Below, piece by piece: positions 34,451 to 44,847 of a stretch of 64,000 nt of DNA (positions within the stretch are counted from its first letter, which is position 1; every line of letters begins with the position of its first letter). The translations under genes and the position numbers were made by a program. The notes below the pieces were generated by a model. The model did no database searches. It had not been told where the DNA came from and saw nothing but the letters and a program-made list of their open reading frames with translations. The stretch is from Nymphaea colorata (Eukaryota; Streptophyta; Magnoliopsida; Nymphaeales; Nymphaeaceae): the NCBI RefSeq assembly GCF_008831285.2, contig NC_045150.1, positions 12,753,868 through 12,817,867 on the forward strand, given 5' to 3'.

Positions 34451-35884
34451 CTGCAACCATAAACCATAATCAACTTGGACTTTCATGAAATGAGAAAAAT
34501 ACTGTCACAGAGAAGCGCACACCACACCTAAAGTTTCTCGGTAGCAAATCCATCCATGTTAAAGTAAAGCTCCTTAGGTATCGAGTTATTCTAAAAAAAA
34601 ATTGATCGTTAGTTCCGACTCCTGCTACAGATGAAGCTCAAAGATACTGACTAAAAGGAGAACTGCATGTACTTCCTATCTGAAGAGGTCATTCCTAGGC
34701 TTCCAGGAGACATCAAAGATCCCATTGTAGACATGATGCTGAAAGCTGATGCCATTTTTGTTTAAAATTAGAAGAAAGACAATATTGGGATTGTAATACA
34801 CCCGTTTGAACCAAGAATTAGACCACATCAAATAGAAACAAAGGCAACAATACAACAACGCAAAATGTCAGCGACGCCTTAAACTTTTTAACTTCAAGAA
34901 GACACTGTGCTTGAAAAATAAAGTTTGACATATGAGTACAGTCAATAAGTATCAATAAACAAATTAGCAAGAAGAGACGGGAATTCCTCTCCAAACAAAA
35001 GTACCGCTCTGAGATAAGAACAATTTTCCAATTGCTATAACCATGAATCCTATCTAAAGCCTTTTCAGAGAGTTCTTTTTTGAGTTCCAATAAGAAATCA
35101 TGTCAGATGTGCCAAACATGTCTGCTACTCTCCAAAAAACAACCTAGTTCAACCAAAAGAAAAAGGCGAGAAACTATTGTGCATCCCTTTATACAATTGA
35201 AAGTAGCATAGAATGAGTAAGAGTACTGCTTGCAAACTAGTTCTCAGTGAACAAATGAAAAGTTGGAAACAGAACAATATGGAAGAAACGTTCTACTCAC
35301 CAAATTATTGTAAGATTGTTTTTGCCCAAAATACAAGGCAATATTACTGCATAACATTGTTTTCATTTGCAGTAAGTGAAGTTATCAGCAATCACCAGCC
35401 ACATCTGTGAATCTCATCAGCATCTGCATCAGCATTAGAAACTAAAGCATGTCTGAGAATAGGGAAGCAATCTAAAATAACAGAAACATAATCAACTCAC
35501 CTCCCTTGATATCGACCATCAACTGTTACCAACTAAAGACCTAAACTTGACAAACAACTAATTTGTTTCCAACCAATTTATGGATTTTCTCTTGATTAGA
35601 GAAGTCAAAATAAAAGAGAAAAAAACTACCTGCTTCAAACAGCTATTGCTGATTGTTTGTGGAGGTACATCCTGTTGAAATCAAACAACCAAAGGAAATG
35701 ACACACACTGTTAAGAAAAGTAGCTTCTACATCGTAAATGAATACCTGCATTTTTCAATTTTGAACAGTTTTTCTTATTATGGCCCGTTTCTTTACATGA
35801 ATGACAGATTCTTTTTTTCGCAACCTCGCCATCACTTAAAGTATTCCTCCTGCATAGCTATTTAATGAGCAAAAATAGCATGGT
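34451..35884. other. Intergenic, nothing recognised
   Basis: AT-rich sequence with short open frames only. The frame at 34818-35090 (minus) begins MELKKELSEKALDRIHGY but matches no family I know. Confidence 0.5.
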
Positions 35885-36557
35885 TCATTTGCAAATTGGC
35901 ATACTGATACACACAACTTTACCATTGTTCAAACAACATTTGCAAGAATCGTGTCCATGTCTCCCACAAGTCATGCGAGCCCTTTGCAATCTAGTTCGAT
36001 GGATGCTTGAAACACTTTGTCTTGCAGTTTCATTAGTGCGAACGGGCTTACCATTTGTGAGAATGGCATCATCATCATGTTGGTTTTCATTCGCATTATG
36101 CAACATATTCATGTCTGAACCTTCGTTGCAGCTGTGTTCACTGGCTCTTTTAGCCTTAATCTTCACATTCCGCAGATAGAAACAATTCATCAAACACATC
36201 TGCTGTATCATCATAACATTCATCATCTGACAATGCTTCATTAATGCACATATTTGCCTTCAAATGAAGAACTTTTTTTTTAACTAACAAAGAAGCCTTT
36301 GCATCTGCCAATGTTCTGGAAGGTGAACATTCTTTTACAACACCTTGTTTGGCTTGTTTTGTCCATCTTTTAAGTACATAAGCTGGCGGCAATTTCAATA
36401 TCTGTTCTGACCTTAGTACTATAATCATATGGTGACAAACAACGCCCATTGATTCCCACAATTTGCATGGAAGAAAAATTGTGAATGGAGAAAAAATCAT
36501 TACCAACTGCAAGATTCTCTTAAAGAAAAAATTAACAAGGCTTCTTCTGAAAATCAC
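35885..36557 (-). pseudogene. FAR1-related (FRS) / MULE-derived C-terminal fragment
   Basis: The minus strand encodes the SWIM-type zinc-finger end KLWESMGVVCHHMIIVL followed by LKLPPAYVLKRWTKQAK, the hallmark of FHY3/FAR1-family proteins (transcription regulators derived from a Mutator-like transposase). In another frame further on come IKAKRASE and a zinc-knuckle-like CGRHGHDSCKC, which normally follow in one frame. The MULE transposase core and FAR1 DNA-binding domain were not seen upstream (36560-37400). It is best read as a decayed fragment of an FRS gene or its transposon ancestor. Confidence 0.7.
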
Positions 36558-37564
36558 ATTTTTTTAGTGTCAACTAGGATATTAGTAGCTGAAAACGAAA
36601 ACTATGAGAGAAAGAACATATGAAGAAACAATTAATTAAAGAAACTGAAACTGAGAGTGAAGCATGAAATAATTGGAGGAAAGGAAAAGCATGATCTCCA
36701 TTGCAAATAGATGGGCTCATTACTTTTGGTCTCCTAACCTTCCCATCGGCTTTACAAATATGTGGACTCATTTCCCCAGACCTTAATCCACAAGTAATTC
36801 TGCTGAATCAAGTAACTTAAATGTTCCTCTTTGAATCAAATGTAGCATGAAGTCGCTACCATTCTCTTCCTCGTAAAATGCGCTTGAACATTGAAAGGAG
36901 TATCCTACTGTACTGAAGACCTAAAAAATAGACAACCTTCTTGAAACTTCAGATTTTACTATACCAATTCATTTTCATTTTTTATCCCTGATCAATGTTC
37001 TTTTTATAGCCACAAGAGAGAGCACTTTTAGAATGATTATGTTCTTTCATGTTCACCCACGAAAAGCAGTTGGGTTTGCAAAGAAACAAAAGGCTAGTTT
37101 ATTTTGCCTTGGAAATGCATGGGAAAGTGGCACATCAAGACACCTATATTTATAGCTCCAAAGTAGCATGATATTTTTCTAGGCAGACTTTATGTCAATG
37201 CATCAAAAAAACTAGCATCATTAAATTGAAACTTAGGAACCAGATATCGTCAAGTTTCCTTCCAGCTGCATAAACACACGGAACAGTGGGATAACTTCAA
37301 TATTCACGATAGATATAATACAAATAAAAAAGTCGAATATTCTGTCCCACCCTGGCAGTTGGAGAAATATAACTCTCCCCGAGAGATTTTGATGTAGGAA
37401 ATGACAAGAAGGAATGCGTGGAAACCATACTAGTCATTAAATTCCTTCAGGAAAGCAATTCAAAAATGTCTTTAGATGAAACACACAGTAGGACATGTGC
37501 TAAAAGAAACATGCTTCTTGGGAAAACAAAACAGCAATTTATCAGCAAAGTCCCCAAAATGCCT
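36558..37564. other. Intergenic between FRS fragment and RPS13
   Basis: No convincing coding sequence. 36790-36930 has a short minus-strand open stretch (YSFQCSSAFYEEENGS) that could be a remnant of the FRS gene, but this is weak. Confidence 0.45.
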
Positions 37565-38616
37565 TTAACGAGGACCAGGAGCCTTTTTCTTTCCAGCCAC
37601 AGCGACCCTCTTCCCCTTCAATGTCCTGCAGTTGTTCTTTGTACGCTGACCCCTGCAGGGTAACCCAGCGATGTGCCTCGTTCCCCTATAGCACTGAATT
37701 TCCTTCAGCCTCCTAATGTTCATTGCAGTGAAACGCCTCTAGAAATTCATGACAATTGGCAGAAGCAAATTAGCCCAAGGGCATGAGAACTATAGTAAAT
37801 ATAAAAGAGTAACCAGTAAAAAGCAAAATAAATAAAATTCTCCATGTCCAGAACCTAGTTCAGAGCTCTCAACAAGCGTGGTACTGAAAAATAGAACCGA
37901 ATTACAATTACTTGAAAGGTTTTGAAGTCAATGCTATACAACAACAACAGAAAAGAATAACGCAAAACAACCAATAAAAGGAAAAAGAAAACTTGTCGAC
38001 GGATTATTTCACAAAATCTAAAGGACTTGGGCATAGAGCAAATAATGAGCATAATGATTGTAAGTTGAAAGTGCACATAAGAGATACCAAGAATCAAAAT
38101 TCCAGTGACCAACTCAAAACCGAATTAAAACTTAGAATTGAGGGTAATACACCGAGTTATATAACCTAAAAAGCGTGAACGCATACAACAGGTCATAAAA
38201 TAAACACATGACTAAAAGCAATTCACAGGCATTACCAGGTCGCCCTCAATCATGTACTTGGAGACTTCATCTCGAATTGTGATCAATTCCTCTTCACTCA
38301 AGTCCTTAGTGATCTTGTTCTCCATGCTCAGATCATTCAGAATCTGTTTAGAAAGCGACCGCCCGATGCCATGGATGTACTGAAGCGAACACTGTATTCT
38401 CTTGTTGTTGGGAACTTCCACCCCACCAACTCTGGCACATTTGACAGTCAAGCCCAGGAACTAGAAGTATGACAGAACAAGAATTAGGCAAAATGATAAC
38501 AGATTGAAATGGAGATAATTTGCAGAAATCAGCAAGTCCCAGAAAACCGAAAAGGATAATACACCACGCATTAGCGTATTAGAAAGAGGTCCAACACGGA
38601 ATTATACAGAAACTAG

Positions 38617-38649
<33 letters not shown>

Positions 38650-38772
38650 CTTGGGAGAGGATGATGGTAGTTGGACATGGGTGGGCATCGACGCCCAGTG
38701 AGCCTCTCCCTTGCCGATGGCAATGGACGAAGAGAGACCATGAGCTACTGGCAGCGCTAAGGCCTGAGCCAT
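37565..38772 (-). CDS. RPS13: Plastid 30S ribosomal protein S13 (uS13c), three exons
   Basis: Exons 38650-38772, 38236-38460 and 37565-37738, all phase 0, give 173 residues, close to Arabidopsis plastid S13 (169). Residues 1-41 form a Ser/Ala-rich transit peptide ([16 protein letters not shown]). Exon 2 reads [15 protein letters not shown] then [25 protein letters not shown] and SKYMIEGDL. Exon 3 holds the S13 signature [16 protein letters not shown] and the basic tail [16 protein letters not shown]. The protein sits in the head of the plastid small subunit and contacts the P-site tRNA region. Plastid rather than mitochondrial or cytosolic origin is inferred from these motifs and the transit peptide. 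The intron 1 donor is GTTCTC, at the edge of a CT microsatellite. Confidence 0.95.
38617..38647. repeat. (GA)n microsatellite at the RPS13 intron 1 donor
   Basis: On the coding strand the intron begins GTT followed directly by (CT)n, about 14 repeats. Confidence 0.95.
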
Positions 38773-39296
38773 CTCTCTCTCCTTCTCTCTATCTCTCGCT
38801 CTCGTTGCAGAGTACAGAGAATGAAGCTATTTCCCTCCGCTTCGTCCTCTAAATCCCACCTTCCATCTTTCGCCTGTTATCCAAACTTCCCCTTCTTCTG
38901 TCTTCCTCTTCACCTCCAAATTTTCGATTTTTCATTTTAAGGACATAAGAATGCTAGTTTTTTCGTTCAGCTGCGGAGCGAAGGATATAAAAAAATGTTC
39001 TCTAATCAAAGGCAAAAATACATAAAAATATGCTTTGTGTTTTAATAAGAAAACGCGAATATGTTGTAGTTTGTTTCATTTTATTCATGGGAATGAACAA
39101 GTTCGTCCAATAAATAAACATCATTTATTTCATCGACACTTCGAGTTATTATGAAAAGCTCTCGGTTCAATAATGTGGAATTCTTTCTTTCATTGTTGTC
39201 ATAAAAGCATCAAATGCTGACCCATAGAAATTTTCATAAGCTTGAATTAAAAAAATAATAATATCTAAAATGTATTGATTCAAGACTACCATCAGT
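38773..39296. other. RPS13 upstream region
   Basis: A CT-rich 5' region just above the RPS13 start, then AT-rich sequence; no clear TATA box or gene. Confidence 0.5.
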
Positions 39297-39369
39297 GGGG
39301 ATGTAGCTCAAACGGTAGAGCGCTCGCTTTGCATGCGAGAGGCACGGGGTTCGATACCCCGCATCTCCA
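39297..39369 (+). tRNA. tRNA-Ala (anticodon TGC)
   Basis: A 73-nt cloverleaf. The acceptor stem is GGGGATG/CATCTCC with discriminator A. The D arm is GCTCAAACGGTAGAGC, the anticodon stem-loop CTCGC-TTTGCAT-GCGAG with TGC in the loop centre, and the T arm CGGGG-TTCGATA-CCCCG. The first acceptor pair is G-C, and the G3.T70 wobble that marks alanine tRNAs is present. The B box GGTTCGATACC is intact. A T run at 39377-39383 fits a Pol III terminator. There is no intron and no encoded CCA, consistent with a nuclear gene. Confidence 0.95.
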
Positions 39370-39376
39370 GCGCCTT

Positions 39377-39383
39377 TCTTTTT
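39377..39383 (+). terminator. Pol III T-run terminator of tRNA-Ala
   Basis: TTTTTTT (part of CTTTCTTTTTTTGG) begins about 8 bases after the tRNA end. Confidence 0.6.
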
Positions 39384-40511
39384 TTGGGGGGAGCTTTTTC
39401 GATAGTATTCTATTCCTGATGTAACATTATTCTAACCATCATATTTTCAAACATAGAATTATTGTCCACCGTTGGCCTTTAAGTTGCATTTGCTAGCCTT
39501 AGAATTCGGGTTCCATCGAGGATATTTGCTGTGTAAATCTATGGTTTATCAAACTATAGATTTAAGAACCAGATTTCTTATCTATAAGAATGTTCAAATC
39601 TATATAGATCTCAAATCACAGAGGGGAGGGGGTTTGGTTTGAAATGTTGATTTCAAATCCACACATGAAGTTTGAGTGGGAAGAAGCGAGAGAGAAGGCT
39701 GATGGAATGCATCAAGAGTTTAAAATTTCAGATTCAATGTTTTAAAATCTGAAGGCAATCAAACGCAATCTTATGACAGAATCAGTCATAAAGGCGATGG
39801 TTTGGTTTGTGGTGCATGTCAACAGTCCGAGTCCACTTATCTTCGGTTCATTCAAGTTTCAATTTATGATTTGTCATTCGTGAATGTTTCATTAGTATGC
39901 ATTCACAACTTTAAATAAGGCTGAGCGTCAAGCCAAGCCTGGTACTCAACATGTATATGGTATCCAGTCCGACTCAAACCCGAAAAAAGGCATCGAGCCA
40001 GCCCGATACGTTATCAAGCCAGCCCAAGTAGGCCCGACTAAGCTTGGCTCGACTTGATAATTACAGATTAATTATATTTATATATATATTTTATATTAAA
40101 AATATATATTTTCTAATTTAATCTAGTCGAGGTTGAGTTCAGTGTTGGCAAACTCGAGTTTCAAAGTGTTGAGCCGTGAGCTTGAGTTGGGGTTTTAAGT
40201 GTTGGCAAACTCGAGTATCCCCGGCCTCAGCTCGACTCCTTGTCGGACCGTTCCGATGGAAGGCTTACTATCGGCCCCACCAACCCAATGGCCAATGCTA
40301 AATGCTAAAGGCCAGTTAGTTCAATGAGTAAGTTAACGGGTCTTTTAGAAGAACTGTAGTACCAGACAGAAGAGAAGAACGAGACACCACATATCTTGAA
40401 AGCCACAAATATAGAGGCCATATTTATGTGGAAGCAACTGCAAGCAAGCAACTCCCCAAGCATTTATTTGTCTCCACACACTCCTCCTCACAATTTGCTT
40501 CCCAGCCGGCC
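39384..40511. other. Intergenic; worn dispersed repeat at ~39,920-40,270
   Basis: 39920-40270 is rich in permuted words such as GAGCCAGCCCGA, GGCCCGACTAAGCTTGGCTCG and AACTCGAG, as in old dispersed plant repeats. AGTGTTGGCAAACTCGAGT occurs twice, about 58 bp apart (about 40141 and 40198). No gene was seen. Confidence 0.5.
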
Positions 40512-40853
40512 ATGGCCACGACTGCACCAACTTTTCTTCCTACCTTCCTCCGGAGCTCGAAAAGTGCAGTCCCAAGGTCTCGGCGGGCGGGGGTGTTTGC
40601 GATTGGGAGCTCCGTCGATGCGAACCGGCGGCGGAAAGAGAGGGCGGCGGGCGTGGACACCAGAATTCACTGGGACAGCCCTGATGAGGGCTGGGTTGGA
40701 GGAAAATCCAGCAGTTCCTTTGGCTCTGTGTTTGACGCTGACAAGGAGGAGAATTTTGGAGAAAATCTGCCGGACATTATCAAGAACGCCACCGGCACAC
40801 ATTATGAGTAAGTATTCCTCCTTCTTGCATTTTTTTTTTTTTTTTGCCTGTGT

Positions 40854-40950
<97 letters not shown>

Positions 40951-41967
40951 AAGAAAAAGAAAAAGAAAGGGTGGGTGAACACTTAGATGCTCAAGTTATT
41001 GGTCTTTTCAATAGTTGATACTTTTTTTTTGTTTTTTTTTTTCAATCATTCATGGAACAAATACTCTCTGCATATTTAAAAACATTGTTTGCTCACTCAT
41101 ATATATATATATATAGATTGGTAAAGATCAAACTGATAGGTGAAAGACAAAAAACCAAACTCTCTAAAATGATATTTAAGGTGGTTTTTTTTTTTTGTTA
41201 ATCTAATCTTACCAATATGATTTTAAAGGTAAGTTGATGCAAAATATATATTAAGTTGGTCGTTTTAATAGTGTTTTTATAATAAGCAAAATTGAATGGC
41301 TCTCATAGCATCAAAGTTTTGATAATAAAAAAACATCATTTTTTCATAAAAAAAACAACTTGATTCAAAATATGTTTTATACCAAAATAGTTTTTATAAA
41401 TACATTATGATGTTATGTATTTTATTTAAAATAAATTTTAACAATTATCTGGTCTTTTATCCCTGACTTTGTTGGTATATAATCATCCATATATCAAATT
41501 TGGGTAAAAGAAAAAGTACTAAATCCGTGCAACTTGTTTGATACAGGTTCTTAGGGGTATCTGCAGAAGCTGACATGGAAGAGATCAAGGCGGCGTATCG
41601 AAGATTGTCGAAGGAATACCATCCTGACACGACGCTTCTCCCGCTAAAGGCGGCTTCCGACAAGTTTGTGCGCTTGCGAAAGGCCTACGATGTATTGAGC
41701 GACGAAAAGCGGCGGCGCTTTTACGACCGGGACTTGGTGGAGGAGGCGGCAAGCCGCCAGGCGGAGAGAATGAGGTTGAGGCTTGAAGATCCTTATGAGC
41801 AAGATGTGAGGAACTGGGAGCCAGTGCCAGACATGGTTGATAGACTTGGTGGGAAGAACATGGAGCTCAGTGATCAGACTCTCACTGCTCTCACATTTGA
41901 TATTGTAGCTGTTATAGTCTCCGTTTGTTGCATAGCATATGCACTATTCTTTAAAGAAGCCAGTTAG
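40512..41967 (+). CDS. NdhT: NdhT (CRRJ), J-domain subunit of chloroplast NDH complex
   Basis: Two exons, 40512-40807 and 41547-41967, joined in phase (GA + G gives Glu 99), encode 238 residues. The N-terminus MATTAPTFLPTFLRSSKS is a typical plastid transit peptide. A J domain starts at about residue 96 (HYEFLGVSAEA) with the HPD motif at 124-126 (SKEYHPD) and ends near KRRRFYDRDL. A single membrane helix lies near the C-terminus (FDIVAVIVSVCCIAYALFF), followed by KEAS. This order (transit peptide, J domain, C-terminal helix) is that of NdhT, a subunit of the electron-donor-binding (SubE) part of the chloroplast NADH dehydrogenase-like complex in cyclic electron flow. The 739-bp intron holds an (AT)n microsatellite and a MITE-like element. 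Confidence 0.93.
40857..40950. repeat. Long (AT)n(GA)n microsatellite in the NdhT intron
   Basis: About 79 bp of perfect AT repeat followed by a short GA run, starting about 50 bp after the NdhT exon 1 donor. Confidence 0.95.
41144..41466 (-). mobile_element. MITE-like element, copy 1 (in the NdhT intron)
   Basis: The ends are inverted copies of each other: AAGACAAAAAACCAAAC on the left, and GGTCTTTTATCCCTGAC on the right (reverse complement GTCAGGGATAAAAGACC). The interior matches the reverse complement of 52830-53136 over most of its length; shared words include TTGATGCAAAATATATATTAA, TTATAATAAGCAAAA and AAAATAGTTTTTATAAATAC. It is short, AT-rich and has no coding capacity, as expected of a non-autonomous DNA transposon. 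The superfamily was not determined. Confidence 0.75.
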
Positions 41968-42475
41968 GTAAATGTTCCCTAGTTACTTAATCAAAATCAT
42001 ATGATTATGTCAATTCGTAAAAAAACATTAAATGAAATTCCAATGGCAAATGCGCCTTTCTTCTCTATATGTTTGGAGATTACATTGTGGAAATTTTCAA
42101 AACCATAAAAAAGCTAATAGACGTGTATAAAAAACTAATAGATGTGGAAGCAAGTTATACACGTACCATGTACTTCTGTATTGTATTGTGCAATATATTG
42201 GCTAATTCTAGTTGCTGGATTTTTTTTTTTTTAAATTTCAATTTCGTTCTTCTAAAATAAATACATGGTTGAAAGAAAAACAAAAAGAAAAAAAAAAGTA
42301 TTAACTAGTATCACAAAAATGCTTACCACCTTCTTATTTTTTAATTTTTTCTTATCCATCTATTATGATGAAATGAACGACATTGATTAGTAATTTTGAA
42401 TATATATGTATTTATTTATATATATTTATATATAGTGAAATAGTAAGGGCACCTTACAGTAAAATATCGGAAAAT

Positions 42476-42537
42476 GGCGTTAATAACGTCCCGAACAAGA
42501 AATAGCCGCGAAACACAAGTTCGGCGTTATTAACGCC
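42476..42537. promoter_or_regulatory. Inverted repeat GGCGTTAATAACG in the FAS2 promoter
   Basis: GGCGTTAATAACG at 42476-42488 faces its reverse complement within GGCGTTATTAACGCC at 42523-42537; the second is itself almost palindromic. The function is unknown. It could form a hairpin or be a paired protein site. Confidence 0.6.
42506..42513 (-). promoter_or_regulatory. Possible E2F site, TTTCGCGG
   Basis: The minus strand reads TTTCGCGG, which fits the E2F consensus WTTSSCSS; about 150 bp upstream of the FAS2 start codon. Confidence 0.5.
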
Positions 42538-42562
42538 AAGAAATTGTGGGGGGAGGGAGAAT

Positions 42563-42570
42563 TTTCCCGC
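42563..42570 (+). promoter_or_regulatory. E2F site TTTCCCGC upstream of FAS2
   Basis: A perfect TTTCCCGC about 90 bp before the FAS2 ATG. Chromatin assembly factor 1 genes are S-phase genes, and plant FAS1 is a known E2F target, so the site is plausible for cell-cycle control. Confidence 0.65.
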
Positions 42571-42659
42571 CATAAGTCGAGGGAAAGTGGGTCCCTTCTC
42601 CTCCCGCATCTCTCTCTTTCTCTACTGAACACCGAAGAAGAAAGCGGAGAAGGAGAAAG

Positions 42660-44800
42660 ATGAAGGGTGGGACGGTCCAGATCACATGGCACGATGGCAA
42701 ACCCGTATTAACCCTAGATTTCCACTCTCCGACGGGACTACTCGCCACTGGTGGTGCCGACTGTGACATCAAGGTTGAATCTAATCCTCCACTCCCACGC
42801 TATTCATTATCAAATGCTCTGTACATTTTCTTTTATGTTTTCCCCTTTCTGTGACTTTATGGGGAGCCTCACAAGTTGAGGTCTTCTTTAAGCAGTGTTT
42901 TGATACTTATTTGGTTGGTGGCTCGTGATGATCCATGTCTTCAAACGAGTATCATGATAACCGTTTTTAGGTGATGAACCAAGCTTGGTTCGTCAATGCC
43001 CATGCGCATCGCCAATGACAGATCGATGATAGGAAACGGTGATGGCAGTTGCAATTCGTCGTTGAAATCAATTGGTTGGGGAAAATGAAAAGTTGTTAAA
43101 GATGTAACTTATGTTGAAAAATTTGGGTTCCTTTTCACACTTATTTTGGTGCTGATTTCGGCTTATTAAGCACAGAGGGGATTGCTGTCGCTCAATTCAT
43201 AGGCTCATTTTTTACGGTCTTCCATGTAGATAGTTTTGCTTTTCAGATTGGTAAGTACCTACTTGATGCTGGAGGGAAGGGCCAAAGGACTTTTAATGAA
43301 GCTTCCACTTCAAACAGTTGTTTAGAATTGTTTTTACACTGTTTCTCAAGTAAAATATTCATAGCTGTGTCAGGAATACTACTTGTCCGAATGTGGCAAA
43401 GAAGCACAATTACGTGCTTTGCCAGTCACAAGATAAGTGGCGAGTGATACTTAACTAATTTGTGTAGCAATTTATCTTGTTTATTGGACCACTTACATGC
43501 ACTTGAACGATGGCCCGTGGTCTTGATTACAAGGGAAATCCTGGACACCCCGTTATTCTATTCGGAATAAAGCCAAGTTGAATCTTCCAAGTCAATGTAA
43601 CCAAATAATTTTTTCAACTCTGCTTCTAACAGCCCCTGTGGCAAGTATTATATCATTTTTGTTCCATCAAGCAATGGGCTAAAAAGGGTCGCAGAAAGAA
43701 ACTTCTTAACAGCTTTGTGATACACTTTTTTCTTAACCTTTCATAAACGTTAATGGGAAAAGGGTGCCCTATACCCAATTCATCGTAAAACAGAAACTTG
43801 AAAAATGAAAATGTGCGATTCACTTTGACTTTTAATTGGGTGCTTTAGGATATTTTTTTTTTCTTGGTGCTACTCGATTCTAAAGTCAAAAGATTCTAGA
43901 AACCTATGAAACACGAATAGGACTTTATTATGGTGTTTATTCATGATCATCTAAACAGTGCATCATTTAAAGATCAAATTTAGCCTGACCACTTTTATGT
44001 TTGCTGTACCTTCTCTGGCATTGTCATCTCTAGTGTTTTCAGGAAAGCTATTCTTCTGCGCACTGTGTTTCAGAAACTTAATTGTTTTAAGCCATCATCT
44101 AGCTAAACTTAACCTATAAATACTTGTCTTATAACTATGTCATGCCTGTGGATGATCTTCAGTAAAGTTTGGTATTCAACAACTGCTATAGTTTTTTCTT
44201 TTAATCGTTGAGTTGCCTAGGCACTGATTACCATATGGTTATTCCTTCTAAAAGCTTAAGGTTGAGCAAGTGTCATACTAGATTCGCGAGAAAAGACATC
44301 TATTAGTACCATTGTGATTAATATAGAAAAATAACACTAATATATGCAAATTAGCGTGTAAAATTCTGTTGTAATGGAAAGAAAGTTTCAGCTCATGAGT
44401 TGGAAACAAGGTAGTATGCAGGTGTAATTATAAATATAGTGAGAAATATCTCTATCAGTTTCCATGAACTGACTTCTTTCTTGGATTACCCAGAGACCCT
44501 TTTAGGTTATTTAAAAACTAATTCATCTTATCATCTTTGAGTCTAGCTTCTTATTGTTTCTGATTTGTCTGAAGTTGATCTCATAGTCATAAATTTGTTG
44601 TTCTTGGGTTGCTATCAGCAATGGTTGGTTTTGCTTGAGTGTTAATCATAATTTGATTTTGTAAGACAGTCTGGGGAATTCAAGAAATTAACAAATATAA
44701 AAATAATAAAAAAATATGAAATTACGAGTTTTTTTACTAATTTTCTTATGATGTCATTAATAAAAGTCCATAATGGTTATTGAAATGTTAAAGAAGAGTG

Positions 44801-44847
<47 letters not shown>

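Larger units (their letters stand above)
41968..42659. other. NdhT-FAS2 intergenic region
   Basis: The first ~450 bp are AT-rich without recognisable features. The last ~190 bp are the FAS2 promoter (see the E2F sites and inverted repeat). Confidence 0.55.

Noticed and set aside
39297-39369. tRNA-Ala as a plastid DNA insertion
   Set aside because: Plastid trnA(UGC) has a large group II intron and different arms. This one is intronless, with a Pol III terminator and nuclear-type sequence, and has no plastid DNA around it.
40488-40982. Open frames rich in YIYIYI over AT microsatellites (also at 23368-23842, 29192 and 52523)
   Set aside because: They are translations of (AT)n repeats.
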